Notes under the pieces: model-generated | Seen by the model: only the letters and a program-made list of their open reading frames with translations | Told to the model about the DNA's origin: nothing | The model's database searches: none | Assembly (NCBI GenBank): GCA_021850555.1 | Contig: JAJZLX010000772.1 | Coordinates: 1-47,809 of the forward strand | Direction of reading: 5' to 3' | Source: Pseudomonadota bacterium | GTDB taxonomy: Bacteria > Pseudomonadota > Gammaproteobacteria > Steroidobacterales > Steroidobacteraceae | Length of the DNA stretch: 47,809 bases | Shown: positions 7,785 through 16,561 of the stretch, piece by piece | Layout: each line of letters opens with the position of its first letter | Numbering within the stretch: the first letter of the stretch is position 1 | Made by a program: the position numbers and the translations under genes

Positions 7785-10163
7785 TTACTGGTAGTTGTAG
7801 GTCACCGTCACCCCCACCGTACGCGGGCGCCAAGTGTAATCATAATAGAACGGCACGCTGGCCAGATCCTGGGTCACATAGAGCAACGGATGGGTATTGG
7901 TGAGATTCTGACCGTATAGCGACACGTCGAAGCCATCGAATACCACCCCGGCCCGCGCCCACAGCCATCGCGTCGCCGGCTGCAGCGGAATATTGGGGTC
8001 ATAGCTGATGTCGGCCGGATCCTGAACGACGGTCGGACTGCGCTGCGCGGTGGTCATCTGCCAGCCGAGGAGGACGTAAGGCCTGAATTTCCCCGCCACC
8101 GGCAGATCGTACTTGGCGGAAGCCGCAACCAGCCACGGATTGATCGGCAAGTGATCGCCGCTCGTGACCACGTTGGCACTGGCCCCCGCAATGGTCTGGC
8201 GATACAGCGCATCGGTGTATCCGGCGGCGATTTCCAGGCTCAGCGATCTTATCGGCCGTGCGCGGATATCGATATCACCGCCCCGACTCTCGGCCGAGCC
8301 GAGATTGGCGGTATATTGGAAGCCGCACAAGGGCAGGTAGACGTTCTGCTGGATCCCGTTCCAGTTGATGCGGTAAACGCTGGCGTCAACCGCCAACCGG
8401 CCCTGCCAGAGCAAGGTCTTGGCGCCCAGCTCATAGCTCCACAGCGAATCGGGCCCGTACCGGCTGGGCACGCCGTTGGCGTGCCCGAGCGCCGCCAGCT
8501 CCCCGTCGCACACCGCCGGCAGCGGCGCATTGATACCGCCGATCCTGAAGCCTTTGGCCACGGACGCGTACAGCATGGTGTTTGAATTTGGCTGGTAGCT
8601 CAACGCGAACTTCGGCGTCGTCGGCCGCTCGCTCGAGGAGGCATTGCTCGTCACAGGAGGACCGAGTATGTCGACAGGGTAGGCGTAGTGAGCCCGGCCG
8701 GTGAACCTGTCGTCCTCGACTCGCACGCCCGCGGTGAGCTTCCACCCCTTTGCGATGCGGTAACTCACCTGGCCAAACAGCGCATATTGGGTGTCGATGG
8801 CCATGAACGGCGACTGCACGTAGGAATACACGCCATCCACGAGCGGACCGGTGTAATAGCCCGCTTCGGACAGAACATCTTGCGGCAGCGTCGGATCGTA
8901 GACGAACTGCGTCGTATTCTCTCTCTGGTGCTCGTACCAGAACCCCGCCAGCCAGTGCAGGGGCGATTTGGCCGCGGTCGATTGCAGGCGCAGCTCCTGG
9001 TACACGTTGCGCTGCGTGTCCGTGAAATATCCCAATGCCACGTGTCCGGGCGGCGCATACGGTTGGCCCGTATAGATGATGCGATTGAACTCGGTGTAAT
9101 CGACCCGCGCGCTCTGGTTGCGCGAAAAATATGCCGTATCGGAGATGAGCTTCGCCGCCCCGCCCAGGATATTGTTCCATTCGATGCGCACCGACGGCAG
9201 CACCCACGGATCACGGCTCCTGTTGTTCACGAGGTTGCCGTTGCGGAATATTCCCGCGGAGATGTTCGACAGGGTGCTCCAACTTTCCGGCGTATCGTTC
9301 AGATAGAGGTCCTGGAAATAGATCGACGGAGTGATCCTCAGATTCCGGGTCGGCGCGTACGTCAACGCGCCTTGCAGGACGTAAACGTGCTGCCAGTTCG
9401 AGTTTCTCTGTATCACGTTGCCGGTGCGGTAATTGACCCGGTTGACCCAGCCGCCGGAGCGCCGGTAGGAGGCGCTCACCCGATACCCGAGCTTGCCCTT
9501 GATGATCGGGCCGCCGGCGGCCGCGCCCAGCTCGTAGCTCGGCCCGCCGCCGTCCGTATAGGCGCCCTCTGCCAGGGAGTATGCGGAGAACTTGTGCAGG
9601 CTCGGCTGAACGGTGATGAAGCGGATTGCCCCTCCCTCGGAACCGGCGCCGAACAGTGTTCCCTGGGGTCCGCGCAGCACCTCGACACGAGCCAGGTCGA
9701 ACAGCGCCGGATACGCATCGAGCGTGCCGAACTGCAGCTGGGGACCCTGAATGGGAATGTCGTCGAGGTAGATCCCGGTCGTCTGCGCGCCCGCCGAGGA
9801 CTGAATGCCTCTGATGGCGATCTGCGAGTCCTCGCCGTTGAGCAACCCGCCTGTTCGCTGGAAGTTCACCCCCGGAGTGAGCCTTGCCAGATCATCGATG
9901 CTGCGCACCCCCGCCGCATCGAGCTGCGTCTTGCTGAATGCCTGGATACTCATCGGAACGTCCTGCAGCGGTTCCCTGCGCAGCTCCGCGGTGACGATGA
10001 TCTCCTTCAGCATCGAGGGGGGAGCGGCAGGGGGCGCCGTCCCGGCAGCCGGCTGCGCTGATCGCGCCGCGACTGCCCTGGGAAGAGCGGCCCGGGCAGC
10101 CGCCTGCCAGCAAGCAGGCAGCAGGATTGTCAGGCAGGCAGCCTTCAGGATTGATCGGTGCAT
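7785..10163 (-). CDS. TonB-dependent outer-membrane receptor
   Basis: This 792-residue protein starts with a signal peptide (hydrophobic core about residues 8-25) and then a Pro/Ala-rich linker. The TonB box is EIIVTAELR (about 53-61). The plug domain (about 62-170) includes VPMSIQAFSKTQLDAAGV, SIDDLARLTPGVNFQR, IAIRGIQSSAG, IYLDDIPIQ and VEVLRGPQGTLFGAGSEGGAI. Alternating beta-strand sequence of a 22-strand barrel fills the rest and ends in VGVTVTYNYQ. The plug resembles the large Caulobacter/Sphingomonas/Xanthomonas receptor class used for diverse organic nutrients rather than a classical siderophore receptor. It sits between the amidase gene (113 nt upstream) and the MFS gene (3 nt downstream), so its cargo is probably the locus substrate. 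Confidence 0.95.
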   Translation of the reverse strand: MHRSILKAACLTILLPACWQAAARAALPRAVAARSAQPAAGTAPPAAPPSMLKEIIVTAELRREPLQDVPMSIQAFSKTQLDAAGVRSIDDLARLTPGVNFQRTGGLLNGEDSQIAIRGIQSSAGAQTTGIYLDDIPIQGPQLQFGTLDAYPALFDLARVEVLRGPQGTLFGAGSEGGAIRFITVQPSLHKFSAYSLAEGAYTDGGGPSYELGAAAGGPIIKGKLGYRVSASYRRSGGWVNRVNYRTGNVIQRNSNWQHVYVLQGALTYAPTRNLRITPSIYFQDLYLNDTPESWSTLSNISAGIFRNGNLVNNRSRDPWVLPSVRIEWNNILGGAAKLISDTAYFSRNQSARVDYTEFNRIIYTGQPYAPPGHVALGYFTDTQRNVYQELRLQSTAAKSPLHWLAGFWYEHQRENTTQFVYDPTLPQDVLSEAGYYTGPLVDGVYSYVQSPFMAIDTQYALFGQVSYRIAKGWKLTAGVRVEDDRFTGRAHYAYPVDILGPPVTSNASSSERPTTPKFALSYQPNSNTMLYASVAKGFRIGGINAPLPAVCDGELAALGHANGVPSRYGPDSLWSYELGAKTLLWQGRLAVDASVYRINWNGIQQNVYLPLCGFQYTANLGSAESRGGDIDIRARPIRSLSLEIAAGYTDALYRQTIAGASANVVTSGDHLPINPWLVAASAKYDLPVAGKFRPYVLLGWQMTTAQRSPTVVQDPADISYDPNIPLQPATRWLWARAGVVFDGFDVSLYGQNLTNTHPLLYVTQDLASVPFYYDYTWRPRTVGVTVTYNYQ

Positions 10164-10276
10164 CGTGCCCCCCCGGGGATCATGTGTTGTACGTTGGACG
10201 ATTGTGAGGAAGGCGCCCGCTCATTCTTGGGTCCAGTTGTCCATGGGATTTGGGTCCAGACGGGCGAATCTCGCGG

Positions 10277-11137
10277 TCAACCGTCCTCGCGGGCGGACGG
10301 ATACCTCAAGGGCCCGTACCGGCCCAGCGCGACGGACGGAGCGGCGCCCGCCCCGTAGGCGGGGAAAAGCACACCGCTGTCACGGAAGCTCTTGAGGGTC
10401 TGTCCGAGTCGATGCCAGCCGGACTCCCGGGTACGCCGCACATAATCCAGATCGATCTCGAGCGCCCAGACGTCGCGTCCCTCGCCCGCCTGGTACAGGA
10501 TCTCTCCTCCCGGACCGCAGACGATGGATCGGCCGTTGCCGAGCTGGCCTGCAACGCAAACGTCGAAGAAATAGCACTGATTGATTGCGGCGCTGGCGCG
10601 CGCGATCGCAAGCTCTGCGCCGCGATCAATGGTGTTGGTCATGGTCGGATGCAGAATGACCTCCGCGCCCAGCCAGCACAGGGAACGGGTCGTTTCCGGA
10701 AACCACATGTCGTAGCAGATCGAGACCCCGAATCGCCCCACCTGCGGGACGTCGAAGACACAGAACTCCCGTCCGGGCTCGACCCCCCGCTCGTATGGCA
10801 GGAACGGGAAGAGCTTGCGGCATCTGCTCACCACGCTCCCGTCCGGCGCGATGACCGGCGCGGTGTTGAAGACCTGCCCCCCGCAGCGCTCGTAGAGGCT
10901 CCCGGGCAGCAGCCAGATCTTGTGACGTCGCGCCGTTGCCCGCAGCCGCTCTTCGGCCGGACCCGGCAGGGGCTGTGCGCAAGCGACCGAGGCGCCGAAG
11001 CTCGCGAGCTCTCCGATGACCACCATCTGCACCCACGGCAGGCGCGCACAGACTGCGGCGATCTCCGCTTCGATATGGTCCAGATTGTCGCCCTCGGCGA
11101 GCGGCAACTGCAGTCCTGCGATGCCAAATGTACCCAT
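10277..11137 (-). CDS. Carbon-nitrogen hydrolase (nitrilase superfamily amidase)
   Basis: This 286-residue protein carries the Glu-Lys-Cys triad of the nitrilase superfamily: E43 in IGELASFG, K108 in SRCRKLFPF and C141 in SICYDMWFPE. A second Glu follows in the YERGVEPG loop. Members hydrolyse amides, N-carbamoyl groups or nitriles; the C-x-D-x-x-F-P-E context is typical of amidase branches (omega-amidase, N-carbamoylputrescine amidase, beta-ureidopropionase). GGAGAT lies close before the ATG at 11137. There is no signal peptide, so it acts in the cytoplasm. It lies between the regulator and the receptor on the same strand and probably releases ammonia or an amine from the imported compound. 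The exact substrate is not determined. Confidence 0.9.
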   Translation of the reverse strand: MGTFGIAGLQLPLAEGDNLDHIEAEIAAVCARLPWVQMVVIGELASFGASVACAQPLPGPAEERLRATARRHKIWLLPGSLYERCGGQVFNTAPVIAPDGSVVSRCRKLFPFLPYERGVEPGREFCVFDVPQVGRFGVSICYDMWFPETTRSLCWLGAEVILHPTMTNTIDRGAELAIARASAAINQCYFFDVCVAGQLGNGRSIVCGPGGEILYQAGEGRDVWALEIDLDYVRRTRESGWHRLGQTLKSFRDSGVLFPAYGAGAAPSVALGRYGPLRYPSAREDG

Positions 11138-11239
11138 TCCCGATCTCCAGGTTGGAAGATGATGACGTTAGCGGGTCCACGCGACGGCGGTGGTGCCAGC
11201 CGTGGCCAGCGGGTGGGGCCAGGATCACCGCCACGGCCT

Positions 11240-13024
11240 TCAGGCCGGCTTTCCAGTCGGCCGCCGCAGCGGTCCGTCCGCGATCAGTGCGGTATCGGCC
11301 AGCAGTCCGTCGTTGCCGTACCAGCGCATCTGCCGGCCCTCCACCACGATGCAGAACCCGGTGCGCTCGCCGTACACCCAGTTGTGCCATTGGCGATACC
11401 AGCGCCCCCCCTCGATCCACCAGCGCCCGCGGTCACAGTCCTCGTCATGATGTCCCGCTCGCCCCACGAGGGTTCCATCCGCATGAACCTCGATCGTGCA
11501 GGGATCGCCGTACACCGTGGTGTAGAGCAGCACCGCTCCGGGCATCGTTCGATGCAGCTCGCAGTCCGCGAGCGGAGCGAGGGTGTCCTCGCTCAAGCTC
11601 CGCGGCATCTGCGCCGGCTCCCGGCGCAGCAGACTCGCCAGCAGCTGCACGCCCGCCCGGATGCGTCCGGATTCGATGCCGGACACGCCCATCCGGAACA
11701 CATTCCCGCGCAGGTCCGGTCCGGGCTCGATCAGTATCCCGCGCGCGGCGGCCTTGGCCACGAACTCCCCGGCATCGAGACCCTTGGCGCCTCGGACCCA
11801 ATACGCACTGGCGCCGGGCGATGCCTCGATCACCACGCTCTTGCGCATGTAGTAATTGAGGGCGTCCCTCAGTTCCATGCGGCGCTCCTGGAGGACTTTG
11901 GAGGTCCGCGACAGCACGGCGGCGTAGTGGCCCAGCCCGATGAAATGTCCCCATGCGCGCTGATTGGCAATGGGCACGGCAAGTCCGAGCTGATGGCGCA
12001 GCTGGCGCAATTCGCGTATCACCGACGGGTCCGCGACGACCACCGCCAGAGGTATTCCCGCGGTCGCGAACGCTGACAGGCTCATGACGAGAATCAAGGA
12101 ACCGCCGCCGTCATAGTCTCGCGCAGGAGATCGCGGCTGCTCATCATCGACATCGGGCGGCAGATCGTGCTCGACGAGGACGCACGAGGAGTCGATGATC
12201 CCGGACAACTGCGCCGACCTGTCGCTCGGAATTGCCCGCCCCGGACAGGTGAAAAGCACCGTACCGCCCGGAAGGCCCCGCTCGATCGCCTCTGCGGGCA
12301 AAAGCTGCGCCTGCCTTTCGCGCAAGCGATGCAGGAGCGCAGGATCCGTCCCCTGGCTGTACACGGGTGTTCCGCGCTGTACGAGCAGATCGGCAATGAG
12401 CAGCATGGCCTGCCGCGCGGCCGGCGCAACCAGAATCTCATTCGCTGAGGCGGTGATTGCGCGGGACGGCAGGACCTTGGTGCGCAGCTCTTCCAGCAGG
12501 AACGGATCGTCCGCTCCTTCGGGGAGCGTGCTCCAGCCATATGCCTCGTGGCGGCTGAATGCCAGACGAGTGGCCTCCCGCCACTCACCCGTCGGCAGCA
12601 ACTGCGGATCGACGTATCCGTCCACGAAGGGATATGGATATCGGTGCCAATTCGGCAGGCGCCATCGCTCCGCCTCCCGATCCTGTCTCTTGCCCGAACC
12701 AACAGGCGGCGAGACGGGCGTCCGCTTCACCCGGACCGCCAAACGTCCGCATGAGACACTTTCCGCGACGAAGACTCCGCTGCGGGCTCGACTCACCAAG
12801 TGCCCTTCGGCCAGAAGGGCTGCATAGGCCAACGCCACCGTGTTCCGTGAAATACCCGCTCGCTTGGCAAGCCAGCGCGAAGACGGCAATCGCCGCCCCG
12901 GACGCAGGATGCCGCGGGCGATCGCATCAACGAGCCAGCGTCGAACCTGCACTTGCAGCCCGACGCCGCTTTCCCAATCGATCTTGACGTTCAAGTCGCG
13001 CATCGGCCCCCTTTTTGCGGACAT
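11240..13024 (-). CDS. MocR/GabR-like regulator with degenerate aminotransferase domain and extra C-terminal domain
   Basis: This 594-residue protein starts at 13024, where GGAGGTG precedes the ATG by a few bases; an upstream in-frame ATG at 13069 lacks such a site. Residues about 21-85 are a GntR winged helix (LRPGRRLPSSRWLAKRAG, ISRNTVALAYAALLAEG). Residues about 125-470 are a fold-type-I aminotransferase-like domain as in MocR proteins (GYVDPQLLPTGEW, LVAPAARQAMLLIADLL). The PLP-lysine motif, normally SFSK, reads SLSAFATAGIPL (about 315-326), and the usual D-x-Y segment is also lost, so PLP binding looks unlikely. Residues about 475-580 form an added Trp-rich domain (GRWWIEGGRWYRQWHNW, GFCIVVEG) resembling DUF995-type modules. 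It likely controls both divergent arms of the locus. Confidence 0.82.
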   Translation of the reverse strand: MSAKRGPMRDLNVKIDWESGVGLQVQVRRWLVDAIARGILRPGRRLPSSRWLAKRAGISRNTVALAYAALLAEGHLVSRARSGVFVAESVSCGRLAVRVKRTPVSPPVGSGKRQDREAERWRLPNWHRYPYPFVDGYVDPQLLPTGEWREATRLAFSRHEAYGWSTLPEGADDPFLLEELRTKVLPSRAITASANEILVAPAARQAMLLIADLLVQRGTPVYSQGTDPALLHRLRERQAQLLPAEAIERGLPGGTVLFTCPGRAIPSDRSAQLSGIIDSSCVLVEHDLPPDVDDEQPRSPARDYDGGGSLILVMSLSAFATAGIPLAVVVADPSVIRELRQLRHQLGLAVPIANQRAWGHFIGLGHYAAVLSRTSKVLQERRMELRDALNYYMRKSVVIEASPGASAYWVRGAKGLDAGEFVAKAAARGILIEPGPDLRGNVFRMGVSGIESGRIRAGVQLLASLLRREPAQMPRSLSEDTLAPLADCELHRTMPGAVLLYTTVYGDPCTIEVHADGTLVGRAGHHDEDCDRGRWWIEGGRWYRQWHNWVYGERTGFCIVVEGRQMRWYGNDGLLADTALIADGPLRRPTGKPA

Positions 13025-13256
13025 TGGACACCTCCGCGGGCTTTCGATGGTGCCAGATCTTCTATCCATATGGATCCAGTTTCCATTGGGAGCATTTCGC
13101 CCGGCCGCATCGGCCCGTCATCCCGCGGCCGCCACTGCGAAGTGCCGCTCGCCCTTCGCCCATCTGGCCTCACTGGAGCAATAATACTGGCCCCACCAAG
13201 GGCTCCCCGGATGGGCAACATCCGCACTTCACCCTGCATGGACACGTGCCCCCCTC
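13025..13256. promoter_or_regulatory. Divergent control region between regulator and hydrolase-gabT-gabD arm
   Basis: This 232-bp gene-free region separates the start of the MocR-like regulator gene from the start of the secreted hydrolase gene. It should hold promoters for both arms. No clear sigma-70 boxes or strong repeat pair could be picked by eye. Confidence 0.4.
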
Positions 13257-15086
13257 ATGCGACGCTTACACAGACTCTGCGCAGCGATCGGCTGCCTCAT
13301 CCTGGCGAGCATTCATGGTTCAAACGCCCTCTCGCGCGTCGCCCCCGCCTCCGGCGCCCCGCTGACTGGAAGCGGCGACGTCTCGCGCACCGTACTGACC
13401 TATAAAGACCTGTTTTCGCTCCGCTACGCCCCTTCCCCTGTGCGGGACATGAGCGGCTTTGGACTGCCACCCGACGCGGCACAACCGACGCAATCCTTCG
13501 AGGGCACGCTCACGCTGGGCGGATTCTCGAACGATACGTTCAGGGAGCTTTCGGACGTATACAAGCAGATCCCGCCCGGCAACTCGCCCTGGAAGCATCT
13601 GCCGGCCTTCAGCTTCCGGTTCGTTCAGGACGGAAGCCGCATCATCCCCGTGCGACGCGGCCTCATCTACACCGGCAATCCGGATTGGAATTACATCCTT
13701 TCCCCCGGAAGGGTCTGGCTTGAGAAATCCGACCACGGCTACATGCGGGCCGCCCTGCCCTTCAGCCTGGTTCAGCGCAACCAGAACTGCGTTCACAACG
13801 GCGAGCTGACCTTTCTGTTCAACAGGAACAAGAGGCCGGACATCTCCAATGTCTATTATCAAATCACGGCGGAAACCTGCTATCCGATGAAGTTCGACGA
13901 ATGGGGAACCTTGAAGGCCACCTACACTCCGGGAATCGTCGCGCACGCCGCGGCGATCGAGAACGCCGAGGCGGCGCAGATCGCGGATCGCATGCCGACC
14001 AGGCCGTTCAGCGCGCTGCGTCGGGCCTATCCAAAGGCCGGGCTCGTTCTGCGCGATTTCACGAGCGGGTACACCTGCAGCGCGCAAGACCCCAAGTGCA
14101 TCCGAATCTATGGGCTCGTCATCGACGGGATCAATTACACGAGCCGCTGCCCGACGCGTTACGGGTTTTACGCCTTCTGCAGCGAAATGCGTCTGCCGTC
14201 CTACTCCACCGCCAAGACCCTGTTCGCCAACGTGGCGCTGGCGCGGCTCGGCGAGATGTATGGCCCCGGCGTGTATCGCCTCCTGATCAAGGATTTCATT
14301 ACGCCGGCGGCGGGAAACTGGTCCCGAACGACCCTCGGCGACGCTCTCGACATGGCGACCGGAAACTACAACTCGGACCGCTTCGGCGCCGATGAGGCCA
14401 GTCGCGACATGAACACCTTCTTCACCGCCGAGCGCTATTCCCGGAAGATCTCCGACGCGTTCGCGTTTCACGAGCGCCACGCCCGGCCGGGCACGCGCTG
14501 GGTCTACCACAGCTCGGACATCTTTCTCGCGACTTCGGCCATGAACCTCCTCCTGCAGCGGCGGGAAGGACCCGGCGCCGACCTCTTCAACGAAGTCTTG
14601 AAGTCCGTGTATATCCCGTTGAAAGTCAGCCCCGGATTCCGCTCCATGCTGCGGACGAACAACAGTCCGACCGGCCATCCGACCGGATACTATGGCCTCT
14701 TCTACAATCGAGATGACATTGCAAAGCTCGCAAGCTGGCTGAACAACGGCCACGGCATCATCGACGGCAAGCAGGTTCTTGATCCGATGCGCCTGCGGGA
14801 ATCCCTGTTTCGCGACCCCGGCGTGACCGGCCTCAGGGTGCCGTATCCGCATGACAAGGACTTCTTCTACCTGGACGGCACCTGGGGAAAGACCATGACT
14901 CCGGAGCAGTTTCCGCAGTATTCGTGCACGTTCCGGATCGCGTTCATGAGCGGTTACGGCGGCATCACCGTTCTGCTTCTGCCCGATGGTGTCACGTTCT
15001 ATATCTTCACCGACAACGACCAGTTCCACTGGTACGGTGCCGTGAACGAAATCAACAAGATGGCGCCGTTCTGCCCTAAGCGATGA
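13257..15086 (+). CDS. Secreted serine hydrolase of the beta-lactamase/class C esterase fold
   Basis: This 609-residue protein begins with a signal peptide (RR-rich start, core CAAIGCLILASIHG, likely cleavage near residue 25). Residues about 300-600 resemble the beta-lactamase/penicillin-binding-protein family. The SxxK nucleophile motif is S317-T-A-K320 in LPSYSTAKTLF, the second motif is Y417-H-S419 in WVYHSSDIF, and a glycine-rich FMSGYGGI near 563-570 stands where the third motif is expected. The N-terminal 270 residues are a separate beta-rich part I do not recognise. It contains several cysteines that may form disulfides in the periplasm. Such hydrolases cleave amides, lactams or esters. 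It is the first gene of the arm continuing to gabT and gabD. No obvious Shine-Dalgarno precedes the ATG. Confidence 0.75.
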   Translation: MRRLHRLCAAIGCLILASIHGSNALSRVAPASGAPLTGSGDVSRTVLTYKDLFSLRYAPSPVRDMSGFGLPPDAAQPTQSFEGTLTLGGFSNDTFRELSDVYKQIPPGNSPWKHLPAFSFRFVQDGSRIIPVRRGLIYTGNPDWNYILSPGRVWLEKSDHGYMRAALPFSLVQRNQNCVHNGELTFLFNRNKRPDISNVYYQITAETCYPMKFDEWGTLKATYTPGIVAHAAAIENAEAAQIADRMPTRPFSALRRAYPKAGLVLRDFTSGYTCSAQDPKCIRIYGLVIDGINYTSRCPTRYGFYAFCSEMRLPSYSTAKTLFANVALARLGEMYGPGVYRLLIKDFITPAAGNWSRTTLGDALDMATGNYNSDRFGADEASRDMNTFFTAERYSRKISDAFAFHERHARPGTRWVYHSSDIFLATSAMNLLLQRREGPGADLFNEVLKSVYIPLKVSPGFRSMLRTNNSPTGHPTGYYGLFYNRDDIAKLASWLNNGHGIIDGKQVLDPMRLRESLFRDPGVTGLRVPYPHDKDFFYLDGTWGKTMTPEQFPQYSCTFRIAFMSGYGGITVLLLPDGVTFYIFTDNDQFHWYGAVNEINKMAPFCPKR

Positions 15087-15259
15087 GCACGAGGGCGGCT
15101 CGAGCGCCATCCCCGCCCCTCACGTTTGCCGCCCGCAGCAGGTCACGGCGACGGAAACGGACGCGGTTCGCGCCCGGGTTGGCACGCCGAGGGATCGCCG
15201 GGCGGGGGGCCGCGCCGGATTGCCGGGTACCGCAACATACATAGTTCAAGGGGATGACC

Positions 15260-16561
15260 ATGAATTCCGAATCAACCATGATGCGGCCCACTGCCGCCCG
15301 ACTGATCGATCGTCGTGCCGCGGCGGTCGCGCGCGGCGTATCCAGCGCAACGCCTGAGTTCGCGGTGCGCGCCGAGGGCGCGGAGGTCTGGGACTCGCTC
15401 GGGCGGCGCTATCTGGATTTCTCCGGCGGCATAGGAGCGCTCGCGACCGGACATCGGCATCCGAAGGTCATGGCGGCCGTGAGAGCGCAACTTGAGTGCT
15501 TTACCCACACTGCATTTCAGGTGATGGCCTATGAGCCATACATTCGCCTGGCCGAGCGATTGAATGCCCTGGCGCCGTTCAAGGGATCCGCGAAGACCCT
15601 CCTGCTCACGACGGGGGTCGAGGCGGTCGAGGCGGCGGTCAAAATTGCGCGGACCGCGACGGGTCGCAACGCGATCGTCGCCTTCAGTGGCGCCTTTCAT
15701 GGGCGCACGAGTCTCGGCATGGCGCTGACCGGCCGAGCGGCGCCTTACAAGCACGGTATCGATGCCTCCCTGCCCGGAGTGTTTCGCATCCCGTTTCCCG
15801 TTGCGCATCGGGGCATCAGCGTTGAGGACAGTCTGCGCGCACTGGATCTGCTGCTGCATTCGGACGTCGAGCCGAGCCGCGTGGCGGCCGTCATCATCGA
15901 GCCGGTGCAGGGTGAAGGCGGATTCAATGTCGCACCGCCGGAATTGCTCGTTGCGCTGCGGCGAATCTGCGACGCACACGGCATCGTCCTGATCGCCGAT
16001 GAGATCCAGTCCGGTTTCGGACGAACGGGCCGGATGTTCGCGATCGAGCACGCGGGGGTCGAGCCGGATCTGATGACACTTGCGAAATCTCTTGCCGGTG
16101 GATTTCCGCTTTCGGCCGTGGTGGGCCGAGCCGCGATCATGGACGCCGTGGAGCCCGGCGGGCTCGGGGGCACGTACGGCGGCTCGCCGATCGGCTGCGC
16201 GGCGGCGCTGGCAGTGCTGGATGTATTCGAAGAGGAGCCATTGCTGCAGCGAGCGAGACTGATCGGCAACCGCATCGAGGCACGGCTTGCGGCGCTGTCG
16301 GACCATGATCGATCCGTGCCGATCGGCAAGGTGCGCGGCATCGGCGCCATGATTGGATTCGACGTTCTCAAGAGCCGCGCCGGCGGGGAGCCCGACGGTC
16401 CGGGCGCCAAGCGAGTCACCCGGCAGGCGCTCACCGAGGGCCTCATCCTGCTTACCTGCGGATTGCAGGGGGAAACGATCCGGATTCTCGTGCCGTTGAC
16501 GATCACGGACGCCGCGCTGCAAGAGGGGCTCGAGGGACTCGAGCGGGCGCTGCACGCATGA
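15260..16561 (+). CDS. gabT: 4-aminobutyrate-type omega-amino acid:2-oxo acid transaminase
   Basis: This 433-residue class-III aminotransferase transfers the terminal amino group of an omega-amino acid to a 2-oxo acid, giving a semialdehyde. The ATG at 15260 is chosen because AAGGGG lies 6 nt upstream; the ATG at 15254 directly abuts that site. Seen are the PLP-phosphate motif TTGVEAVEAAVK, AFHGRTSLG, the pyridine-binding D247 in IADEIQSGFGRTG and the Schiff-base K276 in TLAKSLAGGFPLSAVVG. CFTHTAFQVMAYEPYI is characteristic of GabT proteins. Its stop overlaps the gabD start by four bases. GABA is the best guess, but longer omega-amino acids such as 5-aminovalerate or 6-aminohexanoate are handled by close relatives. 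Confidence 0.88.
   Translation: MNSESTMMRPTAARLIDRRAAAVARGVSSATPEFAVRAEGAEVWDSLGRRYLDFSGGIGALATGHRHPKVMAAVRAQLECFTHTAFQVMAYEPYIRLAERLNALAPFKGSAKTLLLTTGVEAVEAAVKIARTATGRNAIVAFSGAFHGRTSLGMALTGRAAPYKHGIDASLPGVFRIPFPVAHRGISVEDSLRALDLLLHSDVEPSRVAAVIIEPVQGEGGFNVAPPELLVALRRICDAHGIVLIADEIQSGFGRTGRMFAIEHAGVEPDLMTLAKSLAGGFPLSAVVGRAAIMDAVEPGGLGGTYGGSPIGCAAALAVLDVFEEEPLLQRARLIGNRIEARLAALSDHDRSVPIGKVRGIGAMIGFDVLKSRAGGEPDGPGAKRVTRQALTEGLILLTCGLQGETIRILVPLTITDAALQEGLEGLERALHA

Noticed and set aside
7785..10163. TonB receptor as part of an iron-siderophore system
   Set aside because: No siderophore synthesis, ABC uptake, FecR/FecI or Fur-box-like element is nearby; the neighbours are amide and amino-acid catabolism genes.
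13320..15110. Long open frame antisense to the secreted hydrolase
   Set aside because: The plus-strand product has a signal peptide and catalytic motifs; the antisense product has none.
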